Assembly: GCF_048323655.1 (NCBI RefSeq)
Contig: NZ_JBLUWW010000003.1
Span: forward strand, 62,001 to 126,000
DNA: 64,000 nt
From: Salinimicrobium soli
Lineage (GTDB): Bacteria; Bacteroidota; Bacteroidia; Flavobacteriales; Flavobacteriaceae
Direction of reading: 5' to 3'
Every line of letters starts with the position of its first letter. The stretch's first letter is position 1. The position numbers and the translations under genes are program-made. Shown here piece by piece: positions 1 through 8,009 of this stretch. The notes beneath the pieces are model-generated. The model saw only the letters and a program-made list of their open reading frames with translations, did no database searches and was not told where the DNA came from.

Positions 1-724
1 TCATGGTGATAGAGGTGCCGTGGAGAGAGGTGAAAACGATCTTCAGGTTTTCTTTAGCTTCCTTCGGAGTGTCAAAACTGCCATTGGCAACAGAGGCTTT
101 TGCAAAAGCTTCATCAACTTCCTCATCGATCATTACGATCCTTTCAGGTTTTGCTTCAAAGTTGATCTCATCATATTGTAGTTCAGCGATTTCAGCAACT
201 ATTTCAGAATCCTGAGGCGGCACTAATTGGCCTCCGTCTTTCCAATATACCTTATACCCGTTATATTCCGGCGGATTATGGCTCGCGGTTAAAACAATTC
301 CGCAGTGACAATTCAGATATTTTACTGAGAAAGAAAGTTCCGGAGTGGGGCGCAGGTTTGAAAAAAGGTAAACCTGGATCCCGTTTGCCGAAAATACATC
401 AGCCACCACCTGAGCAAGTTCTTTACTGTTGTTCCTGCAGTCATAAGCGATCACCACTTTTAGTTCGTCGCCCGGAAATTGCTTTTTTAGGTAGTTAGAC
501 AGGCCCTGGGTGTTCTTTCCAAGGGTATATTTGTTGATCTTGTTGGTTCCTACCCCCATGATACCGCGCATTCCGCCGGTACCAAATTCAAGATCTTTAT
601 AAAAGCTTTCCTTTAGTTCGTCAGGGTTCTTCTCTAGAAGTTCTTTAACTTCAGCACGTGTTTTCTCGTCAAAAGTTGGTTTTAACCAGGCTTCTGCTCT
701 GCTCTCTATGTCGTAATAGCTCAT
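1..724 (-). CDS. Phosphoglucomutase/phosphomannomutase, N-terminal part
   Basis: Alpha-D-phosphohexomutase, interconverting sugar 1- and 6-phosphates. The gene reads leftwards off the window, so only about 241 N-terminal residues are present. The start is the ATG at 724-722 (MSYYDIESRAEAWLKP). The fragment holds the family's metal and phosphoserine loop, read as TASHNPPEYNGYK, with the catalytic serine that carries the phosphate. An earlier GTGGMRG substrate-loop segment is also visible. The form resembles the long (about 570 residue) PGM2-like mutases of Bacteroidota rather than short GlmM. It ends 53 bp downstream of the glycosyltransferase gene on the same strand, which suggests a shared role in surface sugar supply. 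The exact sugar specificity cannot be read from the fragment. Confidence 0.9.
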   Translation of the reverse strand, partial: MSYYDIESRAEAWLKPTFDEKTRAEVKELLEKNPDELKESFYKDLEFGTGGMRGIMGVGTNKINKYTLGKNTQGLSNYLKKQFPGDELKVVIAYDCRNNSKELAQVVADVFSANGIQVYLFSNLRPTPELSFSVKYLNCHCGIVLTASHNPPEYNGYKVYWKDGGQLVPPQDSEIVAEIAELQYDEINFEAKPERIVMIDEEVDEAFAKASVANGSFDTPKEAKENLKIVFTSLHGTSITM

Positions 725-777
725 GTAAATTCAATTTTTTCCAGCCACAAAAATAAGGATTTATGTGGGAAAGGGAA

Positions 778-1737
778 TTAAAAGCGGCCGGTAGTTTCAC
801 TAATACGATACCTTTCCTTTTCCCTGCTGCTTCTAAGGATGAGTTCACCCAGAAATCCGGCGAGGAAAAGAAGGGTTCCTATTACCATGGTGGTGAGGGA
901 GATGTAGAACCACGGGTTGTCAGTCACCAGTATATTAGGCATTCCGTGGTATAGCTTGTACAACTTGGAACCACCAATCCAGGCTGCAGCTAAAAATCCG
1001 AAGAAGAACATCAGGATTCCCAGGGCTCCGAAGAGGTGCATAGGCCGTTTTCCAAACTTTGACAGGAACCAGATGGTAATAAGGTCGAGAAATCCGTTGA
1101 TGAATCTTTCGGCTCCAAATTTAGTTTTACCGTATTTTCGGGCCTGGTGCTGCACTACTTTTTCGTCTATTTTGGAATATCCGGCATTTTTTGCCAGTAC
1201 AGGAATATACCGGTGCATTTCCCCGTACACATCAATATTCTTGACTACAGCTCTTCGGTAGGCTTTAAGTCCGCAGTTGAAATCGTGTAATTTAAGTCCG
1301 GAAGTCTTTCGGGCAGCGGCATTGAATAGTTTGGATGGCAGGTTCTTGGAAAGAACCGAATCATAGCGCTTCTTTTTCCAGCCCGAAATGAGGTCATATC
1401 CCTGTTTGATTATGAGGTCATAGAGTTCGGGGATCTCTTCAGGGTTGTCCTGCAGGTCTGCATCCATTGTGATAATGACATCGCCTTCGGCTTTATCAAA
1501 ACCTACATGCAGGGCCTGGGACTTTCCGTAGTTTCGGTTGAACTTGATCCCTTTGACCATAGGGTCTTCCGCAGAAAGTTTTTTGATGATCTTCCAGGAG
1601 CCATCGGTACTGCCGTCATCTATAAAAATGATCTCATAGGAAAAAGAATTGGACCGCATCACCGATGCGATCCAATTATATAGTTCATTTAGAGACTCTT
1701 CCTCGTTAAGAAGGGGGATGACGATAGATAACTGCAT
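778..1737 (-). CDS. Glycosyltransferase family 2, DPM1/GtrB-like, membrane-anchored
   Basis: A 319-residue GT2 enzyme expected to move a sugar from a nucleotide donor to polyprenyl phosphate at the inner membrane. The N-terminal GT-A domain shows the DDGSTDGS motif (residues 40-47) and a metal-binding MDADLQD (91-97). Two C-terminal membrane helices lie at about 233-256 and 277-301, as in GtrB and dolichol-phosphate mannose synthase relatives. It lies 3 bp downstream of the DUF4199 gene on the same strand, so the two are very probably co-transcribed. The pairing is a familiar one in Flavobacteriaceae. Donor and acceptor are not determined by the sequence. Confidence 0.9.
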   Translation of the reverse strand: MQLSIVIPLLNEEESLNELYNWIASVMRSNSFSYEIIFIDDGSTDGSWKIIKKLSAEDPMVKGIKFNRNYGKSQALHVGFDKAEGDVIITMDADLQDNPEEIPELYDLIIKQGYDLISGWKKKRYDSVLSKNLPSKLFNAAARKTSGLKLHDFNCGLKAYRRAVVKNIDVYGEMHRYIPVLAKNAGYSKIDEKVVQHQARKYGKTKFGAERFINGFLDLITIWFLSKFGKRPMHLFGALGILMFFFGFLAAAWIGGSKLYKLYHGMPNILVTDNPWFYISLTTMVIGTLLFLAGFLGELILRSSREKERYRISETTGRF

Positions 1738-1740
1738 AGT

Positions 1741-2271
1741 TTAAACCTTCTCCGGATTTCTTTCCTTAAAGATAAGGGCAATGATAAGGCCAATGATCAG
1801 GTAAAAACCAAGGCTATAGACGAATCTTTTGAGTTGGTTCCCTACAGAGAACTGATTGTTGTTCTGCATTTCGGCAAGGGCTTCATCAATACTGGCTTCT
1901 GGAGCACCGAAGTTTTCCATCATGGCGCGAGAGGCTTCCATGGTCTTTTCGGCAACTACTTCGGCGGCCTCGGGATCAATAACAGTGAACAGGAGAATAC
2001 TAAAAACAGTAGCTATAAGCATTCCTACAAAAACGGTGACAAAATAAGCCGTAAAAGCGTTCTTGAAAGAAAAGTAACTGATCTTGTGTTTTTTTGCATT
2101 TCTTACTGCCAGGATAGATACCACCAGCAGTACTAAAAAACTTAAAATGCCAAACCACCATTTGGTGAAGAGATCAAGGCTGAAGGCGTAGGCCAATGCT
2201 GTGAGGAGGATCATGATCGCACCCAGGTACACACCATAGGTGGCGCCAATTGACTTAGGAGATTTTTCCAT
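1741..2271 (-). CDS. DUF4199 family membrane protein
   Basis: A small integral membrane protein of 176 residues when started at the ATG at 2271 (MEKSPKSIGATYGVYLG). An in-frame upstream ATG at 2313 would add 14 residues with no family character, so the inner start is preferred. Four hydrophobic segments are visible, with an acidic, methionine-rich loop between the third and fourth (AAEVVAEKTMEASRAMMENFG). This is the usual DUF4199 pattern. The function of the family is unknown. It is the first gene of a tight pair with the GT2 glycosyltransferase (3-bp gap), which hints at a role in the same envelope process. Confidence 0.8.
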   Translation of the reverse strand: MEKSPKSIGATYGVYLGAIMILLTALAYAFSLDLFTKWWFGILSFLVLLVVSILAVRNAKKHKISYFSFKNAFTAYFVTVFVGMLIATVFSILLFTVIDPEAAEVVAEKTMEASRAMMENFGAPEASIDEALAEMQNNNQFSVGNQLKRFVYSLGFYLIIGLIIALIFKERNPEKV

Positions 2272-2379
2272 TTTTTCTATTTGGTTGGTTATATTCAATG
2301 GATAAGTAAACAAATATAGTAAAACGTTACATGTGAAGGGAAAAGTTATTAATTGAACTAAAAATATTAGTAGTGATAG

Positions 2380-2409
2380 TTGGAGTTATGTAAAAAATAA
2401 TTAAATTTG
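2380..2409 (+). promoter_or_regulatory. Bacteroidota-type promoter of rpmE
   Basis: TTG at 2380-2382, a 19-base spacer, then TAAATTTG at 2402-2409. This matches the Bacteroidota primary sigma pattern (TTTG near -33, TAnnTTTG near -7). It lies about 40 bp before the L31 start codon. Confidence 0.75.
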
Positions 2410-2447
2410 CACCTCGAAAAAATTACAAGATTTTAAAGAATAAAGAG

Positions 2448-2699
2448 ATGAAGCAGGGAATCCATCCGGAAAATTATAGACTGGTAGCGTTTAAAGACAT
2501 GTCTAACGACGAAGTTTTTTTAACTAAATCTACCGCAAATACAAAAGAGACCATTGAGGTTGAAGGTAAGGAATATCCTTTAGTGAAGTTGGAGATCTCC
2601 AGGACTTCTCACCCTTTCTACACCGGTAAAGCCAAATTATTGGATACTGCCGGACGTATCGACAAATTCAAGAACAAATACGCGAAATTCAAAAAGTAA
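2448..2699 (+). CDS. rpmE: 50S ribosomal protein L31, type B
   Basis: Ribosomal protein L31 of 83 residues, a component of the large subunit near the central protuberance. It starts MKQGIHPENYRLVAFKDMSN and contains the conserved SRTSHPFYTGK segment and a lysine-rich tail. It has no cysteines, so it is the zinc-free C-minus (type B) form, which in many bacteria replaces the zinc form when zinc is scarce. Here it may simply be the only copy; the window cannot tell. It is a single-gene unit with its own promoter (2380-2409) and a strong terminator immediately downstream. Confidence 0.97.
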   Translation: MKQGIHPENYRLVAFKDMSNDEVFLTKSTANTKETIEVEGKEYPLVKLEISRTSHPFYTGKAKLLDTAGRIDKFKNKYAKFKK

Positions 2700-2721
2700 T
2701 TTCCCGAAGATCTTATATTCT

Positions 2722-2748
2722 AAAGCCTCCCTTGTGGAGGCTTTTTTG
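2722..2748 (+). terminator. Rho-independent terminator of rpmE
   Basis: A 9-bp stem AAAGCCTCC/GGAGGCTTT with a 5-base loop, followed by a run of T. It starts 23 bp after the rpmE stop codon. Confidence 0.85.
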
Positions 2749-2831
2749 TTTTAGAACCGCTGCTTTTCAAGATCCCTGTTCTAAATAATTCCCGATTTTC
2801 CTTGTACCTTTACGGTTTAAAGTTCTAACTA

Positions 2832-4004
2832 ATGAATTACATACTCTTTGACGGTTCTGTAAGGAACCAGTTCCTGCCTTTTACCTATACCCGGCCGGTC
2901 GCCGATATGAGGATCGGGATCCTCACAATTCGCGAAAAATGGGAGAAATATCTCGATACTACCACTTCTACCATCACCGAAGATTATCTTTCAGAAAAGT
3001 GGCCAATGGTTGAAATGGAGGAAAATGTCATGATAAATGCCTCATTTTTGCCAACTCCGGAATTGGTGGAGCAGGTGAGGGAGTTAAAGGAAGGAGAGGC
3101 CATTTTTCATGATGAAGATGTGGTTGCTTTTTTCGCCTGCGAAGATCAGGATGTTGATTTTGACACGTGCACTTCGATCGAGCTGGAAGGAAAGGCTTTT
3201 AGAGTAGAGCATACCTGGGATATTTTCCGACTGAACGGAGAGGCTATAGAAGCCGATTTTCAATTGCTCACCCATGATAGGATAAGCCGTCCAATATCTT
3301 CTACTAACAGCCTTATTGCACCTGAAAATATCTTCATTGAAGAAGGGGCGAAGGTAGAATGCGCTATTTTAAATGCTTCTGAAGGTCCTATCTATATAGC
3401 TGCCGATGCCGAAGTTATGGAAGGAAGTATCGTTCGTGGTCCTTTCGCACTTTGTGAGCATGCCAGTCTCAAGCTGGGAGCAAAAATATATGGACCAACC
3501 ACCGTGGGACCTCATAGTAAGGTTGGGGGAGAAGTCAACAATTCTGTCATTTTTGGATACTCCAATAAAGGTCATGATGGCTTTTTAGGAAATTCTGTTT
3601 TGGGTGAGTGGTGTAATTTGGGAGCAGATACCAATACTTCCAACCTCAAGAATAATTATGCCGAAGTCCGCCTTTGGGATTATGCTTCGGAAAGATTCGC
3701 GGCCACTGGTCTTCAGTTCTGCGGATTGATGATGGGCGATCACAGTAAATGTGGGATCAATACCATGTTCAATACCGGAACAGTAGTAGGCGTCAGTGCC
3801 AATATCTTTGGCGCCGGTTTTCCGCGGAATTTCATTCCCAGCTTTAGTTGGGGCGGAAGCGGGGGAACTACCACCTATAAGACCGATAAAGCTTTTGAGG
3901 TAGCCGAAAAAGTAATGGCGCGGCGTGACATTGAATTTTCAGAAGAAGACAAGGCTATTCTCGAACATGTCTTTGAGGCAACCAAAAAATATAGAAGGGA
4001 TTAA
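2832..4004 (+). CDS. GlmU-like sugar nucleotidyltransferase family protein
   Basis: A 390-residue protein of the Bacteroidota GlmU-family group. The N-terminal third starts MNYILFDGSVRNQFLPFTYTRPVADMR, in the style of a nucleotidyltransferase, but I do not see the standard glycine-rich GGxGTR signature loop. The second half has many regularly spaced hydrophobic hexads (for example ILNASEGPIYIAADAEV, VRGPFALCEHASLKLGAKI), typical of a left-handed beta-helix acyl- or nucleotidyltransferase. It probably acts on a nucleotide sugar or acyl-amino sugar for envelope synthesis, but the substrate is unknown. It is a single gene facing a small convergent gene across a long hairpin. Confidence 0.8.
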   Translation: MNYILFDGSVRNQFLPFTYTRPVADMRIGILTIREKWEKYLDTTTSTITEDYLSEKWPMVEMEENVMINASFLPTPELVEQVRELKEGEAIFHDEDVVAFFACEDQDVDFDTCTSIELEGKAFRVEHTWDIFRLNGEAIEADFQLLTHDRISRPISSTNSLIAPENIFIEEGAKVECAILNASEGPIYIAADAEVMEGSIVRGPFALCEHASLKLGAKIYGPTTVGPHSKVGGEVNNSVIFGYSNKGHDGFLGNSVLGEWCNLGADTNTSNLKNNYAEVRLWDYASERFAATGLQFCGLMMGDHSKCGINTMFNTGTVVGVSANIFGAGFPRNFIPSFSWGGSGGTTTYKTDKAFEVAEKVMARRDIEFSEEDKAILEHVFEATKKYRRD

Positions 4005-4020
4005 TTCTACTTCCATTCAA

Positions 4021-4061
4021 AAAATAAGGTCTCAAAAATGTCATTTATGAGACCTTATTTT
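4021..4061. terminator. Long bidirectional terminator containing the AAAATGTCATTT palindrome core
   Basis: A 14-bp perfect stem (4021-4034 with 4048-4061) built around AATAAGGTCTCA, with A-runs on the left and T-runs on the right, so it can act in both directions between convergent genes. Its loop and inner stem contain TCAAAAATGTCATTTATGA, one member of the 19-bp palindrome family described in the findings. Confidence 0.8.
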
Positions 4062-4322
4062 TTAGAACATGAAAAAACTGAAAAAGGCAACAAAAAGTAG
4101 AAGTAGGAAAATTGCAACCGCATATAGTTTTTGTTGTCGTTTCTTATTTTCTAACTGTAATCTGTTTCGTATTTGCTGCAATTCTTCAGGAGAAGGGGTG
4201 CGATGACTTTTAACTCCGCTGATCGATTCTTTTCCGGTAAGGTGCTTTTCAGTCCTTCCCGAGTGATTGCGCCTGTTGTTTTTTAGACTAACAAGGGCAC
4301 CAAAAGCACTTCCGAAGCTCAT
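4062..4322 (-). CDS. Small hypothetical protein with C-terminal membrane helix
   Basis: An 86-residue protein of unknown function. The N-terminal part is basic and polar (FGALVSLKNNRRNHSGRTEK), the middle is a charged helix (SPEELQQIRNRLQLENKKRQQK) and the last 20 residues form a single hydrophobic segment ending in FFSFFMF. This is the layout of a tail-anchored inner-membrane protein. I recognise it as a short conserved flavobacterial type but know no role for it. It converges on the GlmU-like gene, with the shared hairpin terminator abutting its stop codon. Confidence 0.65.
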   Translation of the reverse strand: MSFGSAFGALVSLKNNRRNHSGRTEKHLTGKESISGVKSHRTPSPEELQQIRNRLQLENKKRQQKLYAVAIFLLLLFVAFFSFFMF

Positions 4323-4350
4323 TTATTTAAAAGATTTCTGAACAAGATAC

Positions 4351-4369
4351 TCAAAAATGGCATTTTTGA
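4351..4369. repeat. 19-bp palindrome, perfect copy (TCAAAAATGGCATTTTTGA)
   Basis: Two 9-bp arms around a single central base. It lies in the intergenic region between two divergently oriented genes, about 30 bp before the small membrane-protein gene start and 50 bp before the mtaB promoter box. The right flank is AAGACCTTCC, close to the flank of the copy at 57249 (AAGGTCTTCC). Confidence 0.8.
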
Positions 4370-4419
4370 AGACCTTCCTAACATTCCGGTTCCGGTTTTA
4401 TAAAACAAATTATAGTTGG

Positions 4420-4427
4420 TATCTTTG
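4420..4427 (+). promoter_or_regulatory. -7 promoter box of mtaB
   Basis: TATCTTTG matches TAnnTTTG. No clear TTG is present at the expected upstream distance. Transcription would begin near 4434, that is, at the palindrome copy at 4434-4451. Confidence 0.55.
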
Positions 4428-4433
4428 CAGCCT

Positions 4434-4451
4434 TCAAAATGTCATTTTTGG
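4434..4451. repeat. 19-bp palindrome family, imperfect copy at the mtaB transcription start
   Basis: TCAAAATGTCATTTTTGG, a near-palindrome lying 7 bp downstream of the TATCTTTG box and about 60 bp before the chosen mtaB start codon. It contains an ATG (4439) that opens an in-frame extension of mtaB, which I do not believe is used. Confidence 0.65.
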
Positions 4452-4513
4452 AGGCTAGTACTAACAATTTGAAATTCGGGCTTTTAGGTGGTGGATTTCA
4501 GGAAGGAGATACA

Positions 4514-5851
4514 ATGCAAGATCAAAAGAAAGTAGCTTTTTATACGCTGGGTTGTAAACTGAATTTTTCAGAGACCTCTACCATTGCCAGAAGCTTCAAA
4601 AATGAAGGATTTCAACGGGTAGATTTTTCAGAGGCAGCAGATATCTACGTGATCAACACCTGTTCGGTGACCGATAATGCAGATAAGCGTTTTAAAACCA
4701 TTGTAAAACACGCTCAAAAGGCCAATGAGAATGCCTTTATTATAGCAGTGGGTTGTTACGCGCAACTGAAGCCCGAAGAGCTTGCTGCAGTAGACGGGGT
4801 AGACCTCGTGCTGGGCGCTACAGAAAAATTCAAGATCACTAATTACCTGAATGATCTTTCCAAAAATGATATGGGGGAAGTGCATTCCTGCGAAATAGAA
4901 GAAGCCGACTTTTATGTGGGTTCTTATTCATTCGGGGATCGTACCCGCGCCTTTCTCAAAGTCCAGGATGGCTGTGACTACAAATGTACGTACTGTACCA
5001 TCCCGTTGGCAAGAGGAATCTCGAGAAGTGATACTTTGGAAAATGTCCTGAACAATGCCAGAACCATCAGTGAAAAAGGGATCAAGGAGATCGTTCTTAC
5101 CGGAGTAAACATTGGGGACTACGGCAAAGGAGAGTTCGGAAACAAAAAACACGAGCACACTTTTCTGGACCTTGTAAAAGCTCTCGACCGGGTAGAAGGG
5201 ATCGAAAGACTCCGCATCTCATCCATAGAGCCGAACCTTCTGAAGAATGAGACGATCGACTTCGTATCCAAAAGTGAGACTTTTGTGCCGCATTTTCACA
5301 TTCCGTTGCAAAGCGGTAGTAATGATATTCTAAAGGCGATGCGCCGCCGTTACCTTCGTGAACTTTATGTTGATCGTGTGGCCAGGATCAAACAGGTAAT
5401 GCCAGATGCCTGTATTGGGGTGGATGTGATCGTTGGATTTCCGGGAGAAACTGATGAGCATTTCCTGGAGACCTATAAATTCCTGAATGACCTGGAGGTT
5501 TCATACCTGCACGTGTTTACTTATTCAGAAAGGGATAATACGATAGCTGCCGAAATGGGAGAGGTTGTTCCACTGAAGGTGAGGAAAAAAAGAAGTAAAA
5601 TGCTGCGGGGACTTTCAGCCAAGAAACGCAGGGCTTTTTATGAATCCCAATTGGGAACGACAAGAACCGTTCTCTTTGAAGGAGAAAATAAAGAAGGTTA
5701 TATCCATGGGTTCACCGAGAATTATGTCAAAGTTAAGACTCCGTGGAACCCTGAACTGGTAAATACCCTTCATCAGGTGGAATTAAAGAAAATAGATGAA
5801 GACGGCCTGGTGCGGTTTGAATATGTAAACGAACCGGCAGTACCTGCTTAG
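4514..5851 (+). CDS. mtaB: tRNA t6A37 methylthiotransferase MtaB
   Basis: Radical-SAM enzyme that adds a methylthio group to C2 of N6-threonylcarbamoyladenosine at tRNA position 37. From the chosen ATG it has 445 residues. The N-terminal UPF0004 domain carries the cluster cysteines C14 (TLGCKLN), C50 (INTCSVT) and C81 (VGCYAQ). The radical-SAM cysteines are C154, C158 and C161 in CDYKCTYC. A TRAM-like domain forms the C-terminus. An ATG at 4439 would add 25 residues, but these translate a palindromic repeat. The ATG at 4514 has a good ribosome-binding sequence (aaggaga) and gives the usual family N-terminus (KKVAFYTLGCKLNFSE). Confidence 0.95.
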   Translation: MQDQKKVAFYTLGCKLNFSETSTIARSFKNEGFQRVDFSEAADIYVINTCSVTDNADKRFKTIVKHAQKANENAFIIAVGCYAQLKPEELAAVDGVDLVLGATEKFKITNYLNDLSKNDMGEVHSCEIEEADFYVGSYSFGDRTRAFLKVQDGCDYKCTYCTIPLARGISRSDTLENVLNNARTISEKGIKEIVLTGVNIGDYGKGEFGNKKHEHTFLDLVKALDRVEGIERLRISSIEPNLLKNETIDFVSKSETFVPHFHIPLQSGSNDILKAMRRRYLRELYVDRVARIKQVMPDACIGVDVIVGFPGETDEHFLETYKFLNDLEVSYLHVFTYSERDNTIAAEMGEVVPLKVRKKRSKMLRGLSAKKRRAFYESQLGTTRTVLFEGENKEGYIHGFTENYVKVKTPWNPELVNTLHQVELKKIDEDGLVRFEYVNEPAVPA

Positions 5852-6147
5852 ATATTAATACCTACGGGAAGCATGCTCTTATATTTGCGGCGGTGCTTCC
5901 GCATGAATTTTGCCACTGTTGGGCTGGTTGGCATTACGCTGATATTGCGGTCCTTGATGATCTCCAGTACTTGCTCAATAAACAGGTCCAAGTAACCTTT
6001 CTCGCGTAATTCGTCACTCATGATCAATTTGGTAAGAAAGATCTTCCGGTCTTGTTGAGCGTATTCGATCTTTACAAGTTCACCGTCAATTTCAGCTTCA
6101 AACTGTCTTAAGAACTCATTGTCGTTAATAGATAATTGAGTATTCAT
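5848..6147 (-). CDS. Small GNAT-like protein (Acetyltransf_CG type)
   Basis: A 99-residue protein resembling the short COG2388/YjdJ acetyltransferase-like family. The fold is suggested by the segment ELVKIEYAQQDRKIFLTKLIMSDELREKGY and the late ISVMPTSPTVAKFMRKH, where larger members read 'P.C.YV..Y'. The family's usual cysteine at that site is replaced here by threonine/serine (MPTSP). The enzyme may therefore be inactive or act differently. Its stop codon overlaps that of mtaB by 4 bp in convergent orientation. Confidence 0.7.
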   Translation of the reverse strand: MNTQLSINDNEFLRQFEAEIDGELVKIEYAQQDRKIFLTKLIMSDELREKGYLDLFIEQVLEIIKDRNISVMPTSPTVAKFMRKHRRKYKSMLPVGINI

Positions 6148-6363
6148 GGGTACTACAGGTATTTGTTTCTAAAAAGCATAATCAAAAAACCGGCCATAGT
6201 TGACCTTCACTTTTGAAGCACCATATCCAGAGCTCGTGTGGATTCGGATTTCTGAAGAGAAAATTTTTTCTGAAAAATTTATTGGAAGCCCTCAATTTTC
6301 CTTTAAATTTGAGCATAAAGTTAACGTTTTTGAGTGAATTTTCAGCTGAAGAAGCTGTAAAAA

Positions 6364-7059
6364 ATGGAAGAGAGGCCCCTTATTCATGTGTATTGTATGC
6401 CAGGTTTGGCAGCAAATCCCACGATTTTCGAAAAAATTGAACTTCCCGGGGACCGGTTCCAGATCCACTGGTTAGACTGGATATTACCCAAACCCAAAGA
6501 AAGCCTGAGGGACTATTCTTCCAGGATGTGTAAAAGGGTAAAACATAAAGACCCTGTTTTAATAGGAGTGTCTTTTGGAGGAGTGGTAGTAGAGGAGATG
6601 GCGCAGTGCATCAAAGTCAAAAGGGTCATCATAATTTCCAGTGTCAAAACTGAAAAAGAACTTCCGCGAAGGATGCGATTGGCCAGGTTTACAGGTTTGT
6701 TTAAAATTCTGCCGACTTCCCTGGCGAGACACGTCGATGTATTTGAAAATATAGTGGTCGGTGATTTCGCGAAGAAACGTGTGAAACTGTACAAAAAATA
6801 CCTTTCTATTACAGATACCCGGTATTTGGATTGGGCTATCGAAAAAATGGTGTGCTGGGACAGGAAAGAGCCTATTCCCGGGATCGTACATATACATGGA
6901 GATAAAGATGAGATCTTTCCGTATAAATATATTGACGGCTGTATCACCGTTCCGGGAGGTACTCATATCATGATCATCAATAGGTTTCGTTGGTTCAACG
7001 AACACCTGGAAGAGATAATTTTAACAGGAAAAATTAATAAAGAAGAAAAGAAAGACTAA
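6364..7059 (+). CDS. Alpha/beta hydrolase
   Basis: A cytoplasmic 231-residue alpha/beta hydrolase with no signal peptide. The nucleophile elbow is GVSFGG (residues 68-73, Ser70). The probable acid is Asp182 in HGDKDEIFP and the catalytic histidine is His201 in PGGTHIMI, so the full triad is present in the normal order. The N-terminal HVYCMPGLAANPTIFEKI fits the oxyanion-loop region. The substrate cannot be inferred. It is followed 23 bp later by the lytic transglycosylase gene on the same strand, so the two may form an operon with cls. Confidence 0.85.
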   Translation: MEERPLIHVYCMPGLAANPTIFEKIELPGDRFQIHWLDWILPKPKESLRDYSSRMCKRVKHKDPVLIGVSFGGVVVEEMAQCIKVKRVIIISSVKTEKELPRRMRLARFTGLFKILPTSLARHVDVFENIVVGDFAKKRVKLYKKYLSITDTRYLDWAIEKMVCWDRKEPIPGIVHIHGDKDEIFPYKYIDGCITVPGGTHIMIINRFRWFNEHLEEIILTGKINKEEKKD

Positions 7060-7082
7060 TTTTAATAACAAAGCTTGGGAAA

Positions 7083-8009
7083 ATGAAAATGAGGAATGTT
7101 TTTTTGGTTGCTGGATTACTGGCTATATGTGGGTTGAGTATCAATGCGGTGCAGGATGCTCCCAGTGACGAGAACCAGGAAGGAAAGCTGATAAATGACT
7201 ATAACGTCTATGCCCTGCCAATGCCTGAGGACCTGGAATTTGCGGGAGAACCGGTGCCGGTGGAGATCCCCGATATTTATGAGCGTATGGATAGGGAACT
7301 ACTAGTAAACACATATTGGCAGTCTAATACTTTGTTGCTTTTAAAGAGGGCGAACAAATACTTTCCGGTTATAGAACCTATTTTAAAGGAAAAAGGGGTG
7401 CCGGATGATTTCAAATATCTTGCTGTTATTGAAAGCGGTTTGACTAATGCTGTTTCTCCGGCTGGAGCACGGGGTTTCTGGCAGATCATGGAAGCTACCG
7501 GAAAGGAGTATGGCCTTGAAATAAATGATAATGTTGATGAGCGTTATAATCTTGAAAAATCGACAAGAGTAGCTGCTGATTACCTGAAGAAATCAAAAGA
7601 AAGACTTGGCTCCTGGACATTGGCTGCCGCTGCATACAACGCCGGTAACTATGGAATTGATAAGCAACAGGAGAGGCAGGATGCCAATAATTATTATGAT
7701 CTTTTACTGGGCGAAGAGACCGGCCGGTATGTGTTCAGAATTATGGCTCTGAAAGAAATAATGAATAATCCGAAAAAATACGGGTTCAACTACAGGCAAA
7801 AAGATCTGTATAAAGATGTGCCGTCTTACAAGGTGAAAGTGGATACGGCAGTGACCGATTTTGCTGATTTTGCCAAGAAGTTCGGAATTAATTACAAGAT
7901 CCTGAAGATCCACAATCCATGGCTTCGGGAAACTCATTTGAATAATAAATCAAAAAAAGAATATTTAATAGAATTGCCTGAAAAAGGCTATTACACGGCT
8001 CCCAATTAA
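7083..8009 (+). CDS. Lytic transglycosylase, SLT domain (MltD-like), secreted
   Basis: A periplasmic peptidoglycan lyase of 308 residues cleaving the MurNAc-GlcNAc bond with 1,6-anhydro product formation. An N-terminal hydrophobic signal spans about residues 5-22. The SLT domain shows the catalytic glutamate E117 in AVIESGL, then SPAGARGFWQIM (127-137) and the AAAAYNAG motif. The C-terminal part (about 255-308) resembles a LysM-like or linker region. The gene is translationally coupled to cardiolipin synthase (stop and start overlap as TAATG at 8007-8011), tying cell-wall turnover to membrane lipid synthesis. Confidence 0.92.
   Translation: MKMRNVFLVAGLLAICGLSINAVQDAPSDENQEGKLINDYNVYALPMPEDLEFAGEPVPVEIPDIYERMDRELLVNTYWQSNTLLLLKRANKYFPVIEPILKEKGVPDDFKYLAVIESGLTNAVSPAGARGFWQIMEATGKEYGLEINDNVDERYNLEKSTRVAADYLKKSKERLGSWTLAAAAYNAGNYGIDKQQERQDANNYYDLLLGEETGRYVFRIMALKEIMNNPKKYGFNYRQKDLYKDVPSYKVKVDTAVTDFADFAKKFGINYKILKIHNPWLRETHLNNKSKKEYLIELPEKGYYTAPN

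Noticed and set aside
4439..4513. Longer N-terminus of MtaB
   Set aside because: The added 25 residues translate the palindrome and the leader; a ribosome-binding sequence and the family start occur at 4514.
6213..6440. Plus-strand reading frame of 75 codons before the hydrolase
   Set aside because: It overlaps the hydrolase start in another frame and shows no signal, domain or ribosome-binding site.
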